This document shows, piece by piece, positions 36,475-49,828 of a stretch of DNA of 64,000 bases. Source of the stretch: Haliclona indistincta (taxonomy: Eukaryota; Porifera; Demospongiae; Haplosclerida; Chalinidae); assembly GCA_964017065.1 (NCBI GenBank), contig OZ024783.1:1110342-1174341 (forward strand), written 5' to 3'. A program made the position numbers and the translations under genes. The number at the start of each line of letters is the position of its first letter. Position 1 is the first letter of the stretch. The notes under the pieces were generated by a model. The model was not told the DNA's origin. It saw only the letters and a list, made by a program, of their open reading frames with translations, and made no database searches.

Positions 36475-37948
36475 TCAATGATGTGATATAATACAAGTGA
36501 TAGAGGAGACAGGTCTCTCACAGATACTGCTAGTGTCAGTACAGGTGGGACGATTAACATAATGACCATTATACACTGATGTACTGCTACCACCACCATC
36601 TAGATTCTGAGACGAGAGAGAGGGAGGGAGAGAGAGAGAAGGAGAGAGAGAGAAGGAGAGAGAGAGAGAGAGAGGGAGGGAGGGAGGGAGGTAGAGGGCG
36701 GGAGGGAAGGAGGGGAGAGAGAGGGAGGGAGTGAAGGAGGGAAGGAGAGAGAGGGACCGTGAGTATCATAACAGATGAATCTGTTTCGTCAGGAGTACAG
36801 TATTTCTTATAAAAATCAGGTTTTTTAAAACAAGGACATTATGACTTTTAAAGTTCGTACATTCTCTCATGATGGTATTCAGTACTAACAATTTCACTGT
36901 CGTAGTCAGCCACTGTCTCCAACCAAGCTGGAAATTTATCATCTTTTCCTCCGATAGGTAGCTTAGATATCTTAGATTGGAGAGAGTGCACCAGAAGCCT
37001 TCTTGCATAGCTTAAACTAGCCATTCATTCTGTTTCAGTAGGAAGATGAAACGGACATATCTCAATAGTGTGCATTAAAATGTACCGATCGTACGCGATG
37101 TTTTATTGATTACCCTAGTTTTACTGTTAATATTGGGGCATGCGCAAACAGTCTACCAGGCCATCTTACTCAGCAGGGGGAGTGGCATGGAGGCGAGGCT
37201 ACTCATGATGGTATCATCACATTATTTTCAGTGCTAACTAACTGACTGTGTTTCAATTTCACAAACTCATTGTGTACATGTACAGCTGATCAATGTGTTG
37301 AGGTGCTTACCACTGCCTGCCAGCATCCTACTGATTGGAGTATCTGAGAGAACTCCATTAAATCAATACCTTTCTTGATATCCTCCTCACCATCAACCTG
37401 TAGTGATGAAGAACAGCACATCGTTCTATTGACCCCGCCCACTCACCTGGAGGAGGATCATAGTACCGTTCTTAGCAGCACATATCGCGGTGCGAGGAGC
37501 CTTCTCAGTGACAAACTTATCAGAGATGTTCTCCAGCTTAGCGCTAGTCTCAATCCAGACCTCACCACTGTAGCAATGATATGAAGTGACATATAGCTAG
37601 CAGGGTGGTCTCACTCACTCTCTCACTAGCCAGCAAGCTCCTGTGATTAGCTGACGGAACTTGTACTTTGATCCCAGGAGTGTGGCGTTGCTAAGGTAAC
37701 CAACAACATAGGTGGAGTCTAACAGACCAAAATTAACCCTGGAACCACCTGAAATCTGTAGAATCACACCACATTAAAATTTTATTGTCAGTAAGACTAA
37801 ATTTTTGTACTCACCTGTTGTACAGAGCTGTTTATAATGAGGTTACCAATACAACCACCGAATGGCTCATGAAAGTATCCAGCATTAGTGGAGTATGTGC
37901 AGCCATGCTGCTTAGAGGTAGCTGAGGTGACTGAGAGATTGCGACAAC
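36475..37948 (-). pseudogene. NAGPA-like: NAGPA-like glycosidase, exons 2-6 without exon 1
   Basis: Exons 37948-37815, 37755-37619, 37567-37447, 37397-37311 and 36606-36475, all with good splice sites and open phases. It is the best preserved truncated copy and has NLDGGGSSTS in exon 6. Exon 1 is missing; the next upstream exon is the gene X-F terminal exon at 38151, so no signal peptide could be supplied. Intron 5 (36607-37310) holds a GA array at 36612-36757 and otherwise nothing recognisable. Confidence 0.85.
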
Positions 37949-39444
37949 CTAGGATGGTAAAGAGTAAAAACTTAACATGTACTGATACATGATGGCACTG
38001 ATTTACTGAAAAAACAACAATTCTTTTCAGAAATACACGAAAGTAGATGTGTATTTTAAAAGTTAATACAAGTATATTCACGGTTAATAGTAAAAGTAAA
38101 TAGAGAATAAAGAGAAAAAGTAGATGAGTAATATCTGTACAGTGACTCACATAACTGGACTCCATTGCTGTGTAATAGGTCTCATTTTCATCTCTGCTCA
38201 GTGATGGCTCTGTCTGCAGTGCCTTGCGACCATTGTATGTGATAGTCAGAGAAGAGGTGGGACGAGAGATAGGCTTAAGAGGGGCGGGGTCACCTGTGGG
38301 TGTGGTCAAGTCACTATTGTAAGAGGTGCGGACATTGTGAAGAGCGTCTCGATCGGTTGAAGTCAGTTTGTTAGTGAGTGAGGGATAGGGATGGAGAGGG
38401 AACGACAGGTGAGAGAGGGAGAGAGGGTGAGAGACTTGGGAGAGGAGAGGAGCAATGAGAGGATGGAGAAGACTTGGTTGGAGTAGGGAAATCAGGAGGA
38501 GAGATGGATCGAGGGGTTACACAGCGAGTGAGGTGAGAGCTGAGATCACGTGATAAAGAACCAGGCGATGGAGAGTCGAGGAATAAGTGAGATGATCGTT
38601 GCTGTAGTCGGCGCCGCAAGTGGGTGTGTCTATCTTCCTCAAGTTGCTGACTACCAGTGTGTTCGACCTGTTTACCATCTTGCTCAACTTGTTGACGATC
38701 ATGTACAGTTTGTTTATCTTCTTGTAGTCTTTGTTTACTATCTCGTTCTTGGTATTGTTGTGCTGTCCATCAAACCTGACGTACTCTAGTGCAGTGTGTT
38801 GAGGTGAAGGGTCCTTCTTTGTAGTGGTTGGTAGTTGCTGTCGACTGGATGACTGCTGCTGCTGCTGCATGATGTAGGGACGAAGCTGCTTGAAGAGATG
38901 AGACAAGCCGACTAGATTATGGGTACTACTGCGAGACTGACTCCCCTGCAGCAGACCTGCTGTCTGTGAGTTAGTGGGGACGTTATCTAGAGTGGGAGAA
39001 GAAAGATAAAGCTTCTCACATAATATAATATTTCTGATTTGGGCATTGATAAAAGATGTCTTTGAATTATACATGTGAGTTGATCAAGTAACAATACTCC
39101 ACATGTAACATGTGTCAGTCTGTCAGCAGCTATAATGAAGCACCATGATCACTCTATAGAATGGATGGTAGCCATTGTCACACTGCTCGTGTGTACTGAT
39201 GTGAATATGATAATATTTCTCGTTCTATCGTCTAATGTAACTTATCGATTCATTCGTCTCTTTGCTAGTAACCATTACCAATCCATGAGGTACAGCATCA
39301 TCTGATCATGTACATTGTGTCATGCTAATGTCAGTATCAGCTGTATTGAGATAGTTTGTATTGTTTACTCATCAATCATGTGACAATCATGTGACAAGTC
39401 GAGCTGACGAGTCGTTTCTCTCTTCGTTCATGTGACCGCTCTCA

Positions 39445-40000
39445 GGCGGCGTTTACACTACGCCGATTGGCTGAAAAACGTTTCAGATATTGCTGCTTAT
39501 CCGACTACTAGTTTCCGTTTAGGCTGTCTGTTTACACTAATCCAGTGAAAAACGCAAACATGTATCCGCAAACATGTTGTCGGCTGCAAAAAAGGTGAAC
39601 TGAATACGGTGGCGTTTCAGATCGAGCGTTTTCCTCGATTTTCCTCGTGTAAACAGCAAAATCGTTTCCAGAATACTGGATACGGGGGTCGTCGCGTGAC
39701 TTGTCATGTGACAACGCTTGCAGCAAAATGGATCCCTATACTGCTACTGTACTGTTGTTCCTCTCTAGCGTCCTGATGGTCCTCTAGCGTCCTTTCCTTG
39801 GTTTTCTTGGTTGTTCCTCCACCACGAGAGCGTCCATGCTTACCACTCGCCATTGTGATCACGTGTCCAGATAACCACGCCTACACAATTAAATGCAATC
39901 GTTTTGATTTAACCGCGTGACGATTTTCCCGTGTAAACAGAAAGCGCATCAGTACTATTTGAAACGTTTTTCAGCCAATCGGCGTAGTGTAAACGCCGCC
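39445..40000. mobile_element. MITE, 556 bp, TSD TCA
   Basis: Ends GGCGGCGTTTACAC...GTGTAAACGCCGCC with inverted arms of about 40 bp. TCA is duplicated at 39442-39444 and 40001-40003. The empty paralogue (complement of 690-710) reads CATTCTCAATGCTC. A 3-bp target fits PIF/Harbinger-type elements. A short minus-strand ORF from 39854 reads MASGKHGRSRGGGTTKK. Confidence 0.85.
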
Positions 40001-40505
40001 TCAATGCTCATTCAATTCCCATTGGTGTGAATTAGCAGGTATGTGGATTGAAGGTACATTAATACACATCTCCATGTGAACAGGTCTTAAGGATCATTAT
40101 GAGATGATGTCATCTGTAGTTGACAAGTGGACTATCAGAGTTTGAAGGTGATGATAAAATATTCTATCAACTGCAAAAATGTTCTTTTCTAGATAATGAC
40201 CACCAAATTTCCCTATTCATGACATGCCCTCATAATAATATTTCTCCCCTCCCTCCCTCCCTGTACAGTACCTTGTTCCTGATGTTGTGGTGCTAGGTCT
40301 TGTAGATGAGACACCATGTACTGTGAGGTGAAGGGACCAACACCTGCTCCACATGATGATAGAGGAGGGATAGCTAGAGGATGCTGGAGGAGAGGGAGAG
40401 AGGAACGAGATGAAGACAGCTTAGACTGAGACACTGGTAGGATAGTCATGGGACCATCCATGAGGTTGAATGAGCCGAGAGATCCACATGAACCAAGACG
40501 ATGAT

Positions 40506-40659
<154 letters not shown>

Positions 40660-41305
40660 GTGACTGTCGTGACATGGATGTGAGGTAACACTAAATGCTC
40701 ATTGCTGACAAACATGTCAGTGAGAGAGTAATGATGTCCACTCTTATGGGTTGAGCAGTCAACCAGTTGGTAATGTCAGTACTACTCGTACATTTTAAAC
40801 TGACCTCTGTTTGATTCCAAACCAAAAGTGCTGCCATCAAATGTTTCAGTCTGTGAATGAAAAGAAAATGATGGTGATGAAGAGATTCTGTTTGAGTGTG
40901 AGCTCACATGCATTGGATAGTCCAGAGAAGAGTCACTGCAACGCTGTACCATGAGAGAGAATGAAGTTGTGGGATGTGAGCAGTATAGATGCTTGCTAAC
41001 CTGCGATATCGCTCTTGCACTCTCTCTCTAGTGTGTGTTGGGATACCACCAGTGACAGATGATAGAGAGGCGGGGAGAGTGGGAGGGGCTGTAATCATGG
41101 TCACTACTTTAGGCAACACCTACACGATGACAATTACAAGTGTGTATGGAAAAATTACCAAGCTTACCTGGTCGGTTTGTTCACAGTTGATGGTTCAGTT
41201 GTCACTGACTGAGGAGGTACATGGATAGGAGGAGGAGGTAGAGAGGGAGCCCCTGAGATAATAAGAGATGAAGAAAGGAAGTCATGGATTATCTATAGTA
41301 GCTTG

Positions 41306-41378
41306 TTCACTCACTCACTCACTCACTCACTCACTCACTCACTCACTCACTCACTCACTCACTCACTCACTCACTCAC
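41306..41378. repeat. (CTCA)n tetranucleotide array
   Basis: About 18 units of ACTC in the gene X-F intron next to the SQLQH-coding exon end. Only 4-6 units are present in copy C (14280-14310). Confidence 0.95.
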
Positions 41379-41611
41379 ATGTTGGAGCTGACTGGACTGT
41401 TTGTGGGTCATTCTCAGATGGGCCTTGCGATCTCTCTCCTTGCGAGAATGAAGATTATTATTCTTCTTCTAAACAAACAAGCAAAAAGTAGTTAAAAAGG
41501 TGGACCTGTATGTCACAATACACCATCTTTAGTCAATACCTTGTGTTTGGATGATGAAGATGGTGGACTGGAGGACCATTAGAGACAGAGCTATCACTGA
41601 TTCTAATCACT

Positions 41612-41627
41612 GAGAGAGAGAGAGAGA

Positions 41628-41694
<67 letters not shown>

Positions 41695-41762
41695 TGTGAG
41701 TGAGTGAGTGAGTGAGTGAGTGAGTGAGTGAGTGAGTGAGTGAGTGAGTGAGTGAGTGAGCG
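41612..41762. repeat. GA then GAGT microsatellite
   Basis: (GA)n followed by (GAGT)n between two gene X-F exons. A further GA/GT patch lies at 41938-42019. Confidence 0.95.
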
Positions 41763-41948
41763 AGCTCACCTTGAGTTGAACTCTGCCAGTAGTTGAGCTG
41801 CTATTGGTAGGTCCAGTGGGTCTACATGAGGAGGGACAGTGTGTCCTAGTGCTGTCAGCTTAGCTATCACAGCTTGACGATACTCATCAGTGATGGCTGC
41901 TAGAATACGCTGAACCTAGAGAAAAAGCAAAGAATAAGAGAGAGAGAG

Positions 41949-42003
<55 letters not shown>

Positions 42004-42117
42004 AGAGGGAGAGAGAGACGGAGGTTAGATGAATGCTTTGTGCGTTGGGACGTCTAGAAATTGGTTTCCACGGTGTTCTAAATCCTGTAGTTACCACAAT
42101 AGGCTATGAGTGAATGA

Positions 42118-42700
42118 TAGCCTCGTACCCAGGCGCTAAAAGGGGGCGGAGCGACGGCAGAAAGAAGCGCCTGGTATACACTGCATACGCATGCGCGAAT
42201 AGCGGTGGAATTCCACTGCCGCCGGTTATCATCGTACACGTTTGTAGTACGTGATGAATATTCATCAGTTTTTTAGCAGTTCGTGAAGCTTTCCTGTTTG
42301 CAATCTACTGTCATGACTGTATTCTAGCGCCTTTTCTTGAAGCTCTAGCACAAGAGCAGAAGTACAATTTAACAACTGGGTGCTCCTGGTAGCGGAAATG
42401 AGCGACATCGATTGACAAGAGCGGTATGAATGACGCGATTAAGCCTACTATTGCGTATGCACGCTCACCACAAAGTTATTTGTCGAATCCAGAGCTAGAG
42501 CTGATGATCGAGTTGCTCCTCAGTCAGTTGTTTGTAAGCTTAATAATGGAGGCGTGGTCTGAATAACCGCTACCACGTTTTCATGACATAATCGGAATAA
42601 TATTATTTTACAGTAAAATAAACGGATATTTAGCGCATGCGTGTGCAGTAGATACCAGGCGCTTATTTCTTCTCCTCACTAGCGCCTGGGTACGAGGCTA
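42118..42700. mobile_element. MITE, about 580 bp, ends TAGCCTCGTACC
   Basis: Inverted ends TAGCCTCGTACCCAGGCGCT and its complement. The flanks TA...TA fit a TA target, with the element proper then 42120-42698. It is absent from paralogues at 15181, 28041 and 50939. No ORF. Confidence 0.8.
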
Positions 42701-42707
42701 GAGTGAA

Positions 42708-42993
42708 CAAGGGGTGGTCACTCCAATTGGTCCTGTACTCACATCTGCGACCGCGGTCAAGAATTTTGACCGGCCAAAATCAGGCCTTGACCGTTGACCG
42801 CACCGATTTTAATGCGTTGACCAGTGGTAACGAGTAAGCCCCTGGTAATTAGCCAGCTTCGGCACGTCTTGACGGTTGACTAGAGCGGCTCCAGCGAGCC
42901 TTGACCGCTTGACCATTCCTTTAATTCTGTCTTGACCATTTTGACCGCGGTCGCAGATGTGAGTACAGGACCAATTGGAGTGACCACCCCTTG
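42708..42993. mobile_element. MITE, 286 bp, TSD GTGAA
   Basis: Ends CAAGGGGTGGTCACTCC and its complement, flanked by GTGAA at 42703-42707 and 42994-42998. The interior is made of short GACCG/CGGTC words. It inserted 7 bp from the previous MITE. Confidence 0.85.
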
Positions 42994-43577
42994 GTGAATG
43001 AGTGAGTGGGTGGATGAATGTGTGAGTGAGAGAGCGAGCTGATGTGTGTGACTCACCTAGCTTCAGTCATCTCTATTCCATGATGATAGTATCACTGTCT
43101 GTACACAATATTGACTCACAGTACTAGCAGTGACACACTCACATCACTCACCTTCTATCAGGTGTGCTCGAGCAGCAGTGGAGAAATCAAGCTGAGAGAA
43201 GCAAGTCAGTAGTATTGCAGTGGTAGTAACAGGCTCTCTCTCTGAGCTGCTGGTAGTCTCCATAATAACCTAACCAGCACAGGAGGAGGCATGGGAGGGC
43301 AGTAGGACCGCGAGTAGGACACACACATCACTCATCACTGGGTTAATTCATCCACCATCTCCTCCACTCCGCTATATAAGATGCTACATGCATATCATCT
43401 TGAGTCACGCTTCTCAGTCTACACTGATTGATGAGGGTCCTAACGAAGTGATCACTATACTGTTCGTCTGTGACATATAGACTGCACCTAGCGCTACCCT
43501 TGTTTTATTTGGCGGCATGGCGGGTAAGCATCACGTGATTTAATTTAATTTGGCTATAGGGCCGCGCCTAGGGACAT

Positions 43578-44692
43578 CAGGGGGGGTACGACAAGCTAAT
43601 TTATTCTGACGTAATGCTGACGTAGCTTCACGTAGGCAATGATTTAGTAAACCAGAATACATTGCGTCTTTCCTGGTGTGCTACGCCTTTAGACAATTTG
43701 ACCGGTAAGCATGTTGCGAAATGGATTCTACTGCCCAAGACCTTTCGTTTAAGCTACCGTACCCCACCCGTACCTCGTTTAGTTTTTACAGTACAGAGAG
43801 ATGAAGATAGAGAATTGGTTGGCAAAATTATTCACCCAAGAAAGCACCAACGTGATCAAAACAGCAATGGTATCATTCTAGAGCATCATTCAATTAATAA
43901 TGTAAAGAAATTTCGGCTGTGGCGCACAAACTCTGGCTGCAATACGCACAAACGTTGTCCAATCACTGTAACAGCAGATTACTTGTTTCAGCTATTTTCA
44001 GTAGATTGTTTTGGAATATTACTTGCCTTGACCTGGAGTGTAAACAATGCAGACTTGAGCTAGATATCATGTACTATAGCGCGGTGGCAAACTGTTTAAA
44101 CTATCTTGCACACATTCCAAAGCCTTGCATTATTGTAGTGGGCGTGGCAATACGTCATATTAAATTACAGTACGTATCGGTTATAGCGTGACCGACCGCG
44201 AGTAACGATTTATCTGTTATAGCGATGAAATCACGAATAATCAAAAGCAAAACGTTACCTCACCATACAAATTGTATCGGATATAGCGATCTCGGCTATA
44301 GCGATAAACCTGGTATAACGATAGGAAGACGCGAGGCAAAACGTACAAAACTGTATAAAAGATGATAGCTTATAGCGATTTCCGACCACGCCCATGTAGG
44401 CATTTCTATTATTGCAGTGCGCGCGTGCGTGCATGCAGCCTGAGCCTGAGCCATGATATTCTTAGGCGCTTGGTAGAACTTTCCGCCATAGCTAGCTGCT
44501 GAGCTGCAGTATCAGAGCTAGCTCAAATAGCTACAGTGCCCGCGCGCGTAAGTTACGTAATTATTAATAGTAAATGAATATTAATTAGTATCGAGCATAA
44601 CGATATACTGCTTATTAACGAACGATAGAATCACCGAAAATCAAAGACCCACGCTATAACCGATACGTACTGTAGCTTGTCGTACCCCCCTG
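43578..44692. mobile_element. hAT-like non-autonomous element in the X-F/R5 promoter
   Basis: Ends CAGGGGGGGTACGACAAGCTA and TAGCTTGTCGTACCCCCCTG. The flanks are TAGGGACAT at the left and TAGGACAT shortly after the right end, an imperfect 8-9 bp target duplication as expected for hAT. No transposase; an open stretch 43662-44063 has no recognisable motif. It contains a nested Tigger-like MITE. Confidence 0.75.
44168..44672. mobile_element. pogo/Tigger-like MITE nested in the hAT-like element
   Basis: Ends CAGTACGTATCGGTTATAGC and its complement, flanked by TA (44166-44167, 44673-44674). The interior is rich in TTATAGCGAT words. TIRs starting CAGT with a TA target fit the pogo group of Tc1/mariner. 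505 bp, no ORF. Confidence 0.82.
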
Positions 44693-44737
44693 ATAGGACA
44701 TAGCTTGGCTATAGGACATAGCGCGCTAGACTAAGCA

Positions 44738-47700
44738 ATGGCTGAAGGACGACGAGAAGAACAATGCTTAGTCGCGTTTAAGAACGGGAATAAGCTTATG
44801 GCGGAGCAGCTGCTACCCAGCATACCACAACCAGCTACCATCACGACAACGTTCAAGTCCACACTGTATCCTATTGAGTTATCATTGGTCTCTCTGCTCC
44901 ATCTAGCTGCGTACTGGGGCTGGAGGAATGTCGTCACTGCGCTAGTATCAGTGTATAATTGTGCCGCCAACTGCAAGGACGAGAAGGGACACATTCCACT
45001 GCATTATGCCGCCAGCAATGGACACCTCGAGGTGGTGAAATATTTTATAGTTGAACTAAATTGTGACCCTATGGACAAGAACCAGTATGACGAGACACCA
45101 CTTCACATTGCTTGTACTAATGGTCATCTCAACATTGCTCAGTATCTTATCAGAGAGGAACACTGTAACCCATCATGTGAGAACAATGGTGGCAAGACAC
45201 CACTTCACATTGCTTGTACTAATGGTCATCTCAACATTGCTCAGTATCTCATCAGAGAGGAACACTGTAACCCATCATGTGAGGAAAAGTATGGCAGGAC
45301 GACACCACTTCATTATGCTTGTAGCCATGGTTACCTCAGCACTGCTCAGTGTCTCATCAGAGAGGAACACTGTAACCCATCATGTGAGGACGATGATGGC
45401 AATACACCACTTCACTATGCTTGTACTAATGGTCATCTCAACATTGCTCAGTATCTCATCAGAGAGGAACACTGTAACCCATCATGTGAGAACAATGATG
45501 GCTATACAACACTTCACATGGCCTGTGCTAATGACCACGCCCACATTGTACAATACCTGTTATCGACTGGTCGAGTGAATCCACTGACTAAGAGCAAGTC
45601 TGGCCGCACTGCATTGTACTGGGCTAGTGGCAAGTATGATATCATTAAACTATTTGAACCATTCGAAGAGTGCAGGACAGCCTTCCCAGTGCACACGTTC
45701 ACTAAACTGATACTCACAGGAGACAGTGGAGCTGGTAAGACTACCATAACTGAACTCATCGTCCACCTAGCTAGTTCTACAGCTGTAGAGTGTGTCGCTG
45801 ATGTTCAACGCTACACAGCAGGGATCGTTCCACACCACATCCAGAGTGAGCAGCTGGGCAACTTTGTCGTGTATGACTTTGCTGGACAGCAAGAATACTA
45901 CTCGAGTCATGACGCCGTGCTCGAGCAAGTGATGCGAAGGTCAGCAGCCATGTTTCTCTGTGTGGTAGACCTGAGTGAGAGCAAGGAGAAGATCTGTGAG
46001 TCGCTCCACTACTGGCTAAGCTTTATCGACAATGCCTGCAGCACAGCAGAGGGACGATCGCACGTGGTGATCATTGGTAGCCATGCCGACCAGGTCATGT
46101 CGTCGGTGGAGGAGAAGAGCTCGCTGCTGCAGACCATCATAGCTACCAGAAGAGTAAGACGCCAGTTGTACGTAGCGTGCATTGCTATGGACTGTCGCAG
46201 AACCAACACTGACGCTTCACGTCGTTTGATCGCCACACTCACCAACAGCCAGAAAGCTATCACTGCCAGTCAGCCCGTCATCCACTACTATTCTCATGTT
46301 GTCTACGCATTCCTTCGTACCAAGCTGAACGTGGTAGGCTGTACACTACATGATCTTGTCTCTGCAATCGCTAAGGAAAACGATTCTTCTCTCCCTAGCG
46401 ACCAGTCTGTCCTCACAGAGATCCTCACCACTCTCAGTGATAAAGGTCTCATCCTCTTTATACGCCATCATCAATCCAGCTGGATCGTAGTGAAGACAGA
46501 AGCCTTGTTAAACGAAATCAATGGAACTCTGTTTGCCCCTCGTCAATTCAAAGAACATCGTGACATTCTTGCCAGCAACACTGGCATAGTATCCACCTCC
46601 AGCCTACTCAGTGTATTCCCTCACCACAACACAGATATGCTTGTCGGTTTTCTTCAGTCATTGAATTTTTGTCGACCAGTTGAGCCCTCAGTACTAGAGA
46701 ACACCAACCTCCAGACCACACTCTCTCACTCCACAGCTGATCTCCTCTTCTTCCCTGGTCTCATTCAGTCTGAGCGACCAGACAGCCTCGTCCAGCAGCT
46801 AGGAGCACTAGAGTTTGGCTGGTGTCTGGTGTGTGTGGATCCTGAGCAGTACTTTAGTTCTCGCTTCCTTCATATCCTCCTCCTCTCTGTCGCTTATCGA
46901 TTCTCTCGATCTGTACGACGCAAGGTTACTTCATCTCTTCATGGTCTCCAGCGAAGGTGCACTGTCTGGAAGAACGGCATCTCCTGGACAGACTCTGACA
47001 ACATCACAACACTCATTGAGCTCCTTGACAACAACCGGAGAGTGTTGGTGGCCATGTCGTGCTGCAAGGACAGACCAATGGAGCATGCCAAGCTTCGTAG
47101 CTCACTCATTAGTCTGGTTCACTGTCTTCACCAAGAGCACTGCCCGAGTGTGGAAGTGTACGAGTGTCTCATCTCTCCCAGCCGGGTCCAACAGTATCCC
47201 TTCAATGACCTACCTGACACTAACCTCTTTGACATCCAGGATGTAGCTGAGTCTATTCTTTGTCGAAAGCCGTTTATTTCCAGTCAGAATGAAAATTGTA
47301 TCGGTCTCCTCCCAACACAGTCATTACCCTTAGAGCCATACCACCTCCTCAGCCCCTCCTCTGTCTGTGAGCTGTTCAACCATAGCAACACTGACCAGCC
47401 AGTTCCTACCACCCTCCTCCATGAGATAACAAAACACTTCAGTCAGCTTAAGATGAAGCCACAAGTGTACTACAAGGAACTGAGAGAGCATCTGGACAAG
47501 CTGAGTCTATTCACTGGCAGGGATCCTCTGGTGAGCAGTGTGGCTGTACTGTAGCATGTGCTGGTAGTAATGTTTCTCTGGTGTGTACAGGAGTTGTCTG
47601 GGTTGAAGGAGCAGGACCTACCAAGTGATCCACCCACAGCTGCTGGTAGCTCCAGTACCCTCAGTGAGTCACACATGTACACAAGTTGTGACAGTATTGT

Positions 47701-48089
47701 TATTGTATGTTCAGGCTCAGTTAGTCAGACTCCTCCCAGTACTCACTCTGATCCACCAGTACCCAGTGTAGACCTGTCCAATATACCTGATGATGGTACA
47801 CTAGGTGAGTCAACTAGATCATACAATTATCACACAATTATGTATCACTGCTGCAGATATCTCTCATCTTCCTGACTTGATGATAGCTTTAAATTCCATC
47901 ACTAGTGAGTGGCTTGATCTTGGGCTACACCTCAGAGTGAAGTATGGTACTCTGAAAGCAATTGAAGCTGATTACCGGAAAGTCAAGCAGTGTATGAGAG
48001 AGATGCTGGCTGTATGGCTGAAGGGTCAGGGAGGAGAGTGTACTAAACACACTCTCAGAACAGCACTGTTGAACATTGGAGATGATTAA
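44738..48089 (+). CDS. R5: ankyrin-Roc-COR-Death protein
   Basis: Intact. Exons 44738-47530, 47591-47663, 47715-47804 and 47857-48089 give 1062 residues, the longest undisturbed copy. It has four REEHC ankyrin cassettes with distinct variable positions (ENNGGKTPLHIACTNG, EEKYGRTTPLHYACSHG, EDDDGNTPLHYACTNG, ENNDGYTTLHMACAND); the second carries one extra Thr codon. Roc has GDSGAGKT, DFAGQQEYY and SHADQ. The COR region and class B Death domain (SEWLDLGLHLRVKYGTL) pair it with R4. The native promoter has been displaced by the element at 43578-44692; only 45 bp separate that element from the ATG, so it may supply the 5' UTR. The gene is tail-to-tail with NAGPA-5. Confidence 0.93.
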
Positions 48090-48260
48090 ATATAATTTTG
48101 ATTAATTTCTAAATACGTTTCAGTGTCTCTTCATGTGCAATATCACTTCATTATGAACCTACTATGTGATGTCTGCAGCTAGTTAGTAAAGAGGGAGGAG
48201 CTAGTTATTATAAAATACACTATACACACTGATGATAAATTTGTTAATAAGTCATCTTGT

Positions 48261-49682
48261 TCAATGATGTGATATAATACAAGTGATAGAGGAGACAGGT
48301 CTCTCACAGATACTGCTAGTGTCAGTACAGGTAGGACGATTAACATAATGACCATTATACACTGATGTACTGCTACCACCACCATCTAGATTCTGAGATG
48401 AGAGGGAGAGAAAGAGAGAGGGAGGGAGATAGAGAGAGAGGGAGAGAGAGAGTGAGAGATAGGGAGGGAGGGAGGGAGGGAGGGAGAGAGAGAAAGTGGG
48501 AGAAGGAGGGAGAGAGAGAGGGAGAGATAGGAGGAGAAGGAGGGAGGGGAGAGAGGGGGAGAGACCGTGAGTATCACAATAGATGAATCTGTTTCGTACC
48601 ATAATTATTTTTTATAAAAATCAAGCGCCTCTTATTTATGGCACCTTCTCGATCACTAAAACACATGCTAACCCTCGAAATTTTGCCAAGTGCTTTTAGT
48701 TATACACAAACCAATGATCCAGTCCTGCACTTCATGGACCAGATAATTATAAAGACACATTCTTGGTCTAAAACACGTGTTTGTTGCACCACACCTCCAA
48801 TTGCTGTGCTTATAGGACTTCTACCACAATTGTCTCCAATAGTGGGCATGGAAATCCGAAATTATTAATTTGCACCATACGAAAATAACATGTGTACACA
48901 AACCATGAGACAGGTCAACATTTCGTGCTTGATTTTTAAAACAAGGACACAATGACTTTTAAAGTTTGTCCATTCTCTCATGGTGGTATCATCACAGACA
49001 ATACTAACAAACTCATTGTGTACATGTACAGCTGATCAATGTGTTGAGGTGCTTACCACTGCCTGCCAGCATCCTACTGATTGGAGTATCTTAGAGAACT
49101 CCATTAAATCAATACCTGTCTTGATATCCTCCTCACCATCAACCATCGTTCTATTGACCCCGCCCACTCACCTGGAGGAGGATCAGAGTACCGTTCTTAG
49201 CAGCACATATCGCGGTGCGAGGAGCCTTCTCAGTGACAAACTTATCAGAGATGTTCTCCAGCTTAGCGCTAGTCTCAATCCAGACCTCACCACTGTAGCA
49301 ATGATATGAAGTGACATACAGCTAGCAGGGTCTCACTCACTCTCTCACTAGCCAGCCAGCTCCTGTGATTAGCTGACGGAACTTGTACTTTGATCCCAGG
49401 AGTGTGGCGTTGCTAAGGTAACCAACAACATAGGTGGAGTCTAACAGACCAAAATTAACCCTAGAACCACCTGAAATCTGTAGAAAATCACAATACAGTA
49501 ACCACATTAAAATTTTTACTGTCAGTAAGACTAAATTTTTGTACTCACCTGTTGTACAGTGCTGTTTATAATGAGGTTACCAATACAACCACTGAATGGC
49601 TCATGAAAGTATCCAGCATTAGTGGAGTATGTGCAGCCATGATGCTTAGAGGTAGCTGAGGTGACTGAGAGATTGCGACAAC
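48261..49682 (-). pseudogene. NAGPA-like: NAGPA-like glycosidase, exons 2-6, splice site deleted
   Basis: Exons 49682-49549, 49477-49341, 49292-49172, 49143-49057 and 48392-48261. Exon 1 is absent. About 21 bp including the whole 3' splice site before exon 5 (the CTGTAG...CAGCA region present at 37398-37420) are deleted at 49143/49144. Exons 4 and 5 can therefore no longer be joined normally. Intron 5 (48393-49056) contains a GA array at 48399-48566. Upstream, a MITE at 49829 and a GA array replace gene X 3' exons. Confidence 0.85.
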
Positions 49683-49828
49683 CTAGGATGGTAAAGAGTA
49701 AAACTTAACATGTATTGATACATGATGGCACTGATTTACTGAAAAAACAACACTTTTTGTGAGTTAATTTCAGAATAATTATGAAAATACACGAAAGTAG
49801 ATGTGTATTTTAAAAGTAAATGCAATTA

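Noticed and set aside
43662..44063. 133-residue ORF as a host gene
   Set aside because: Lies within the hAT-like element, no recognisable domain and no splice or conservation support.
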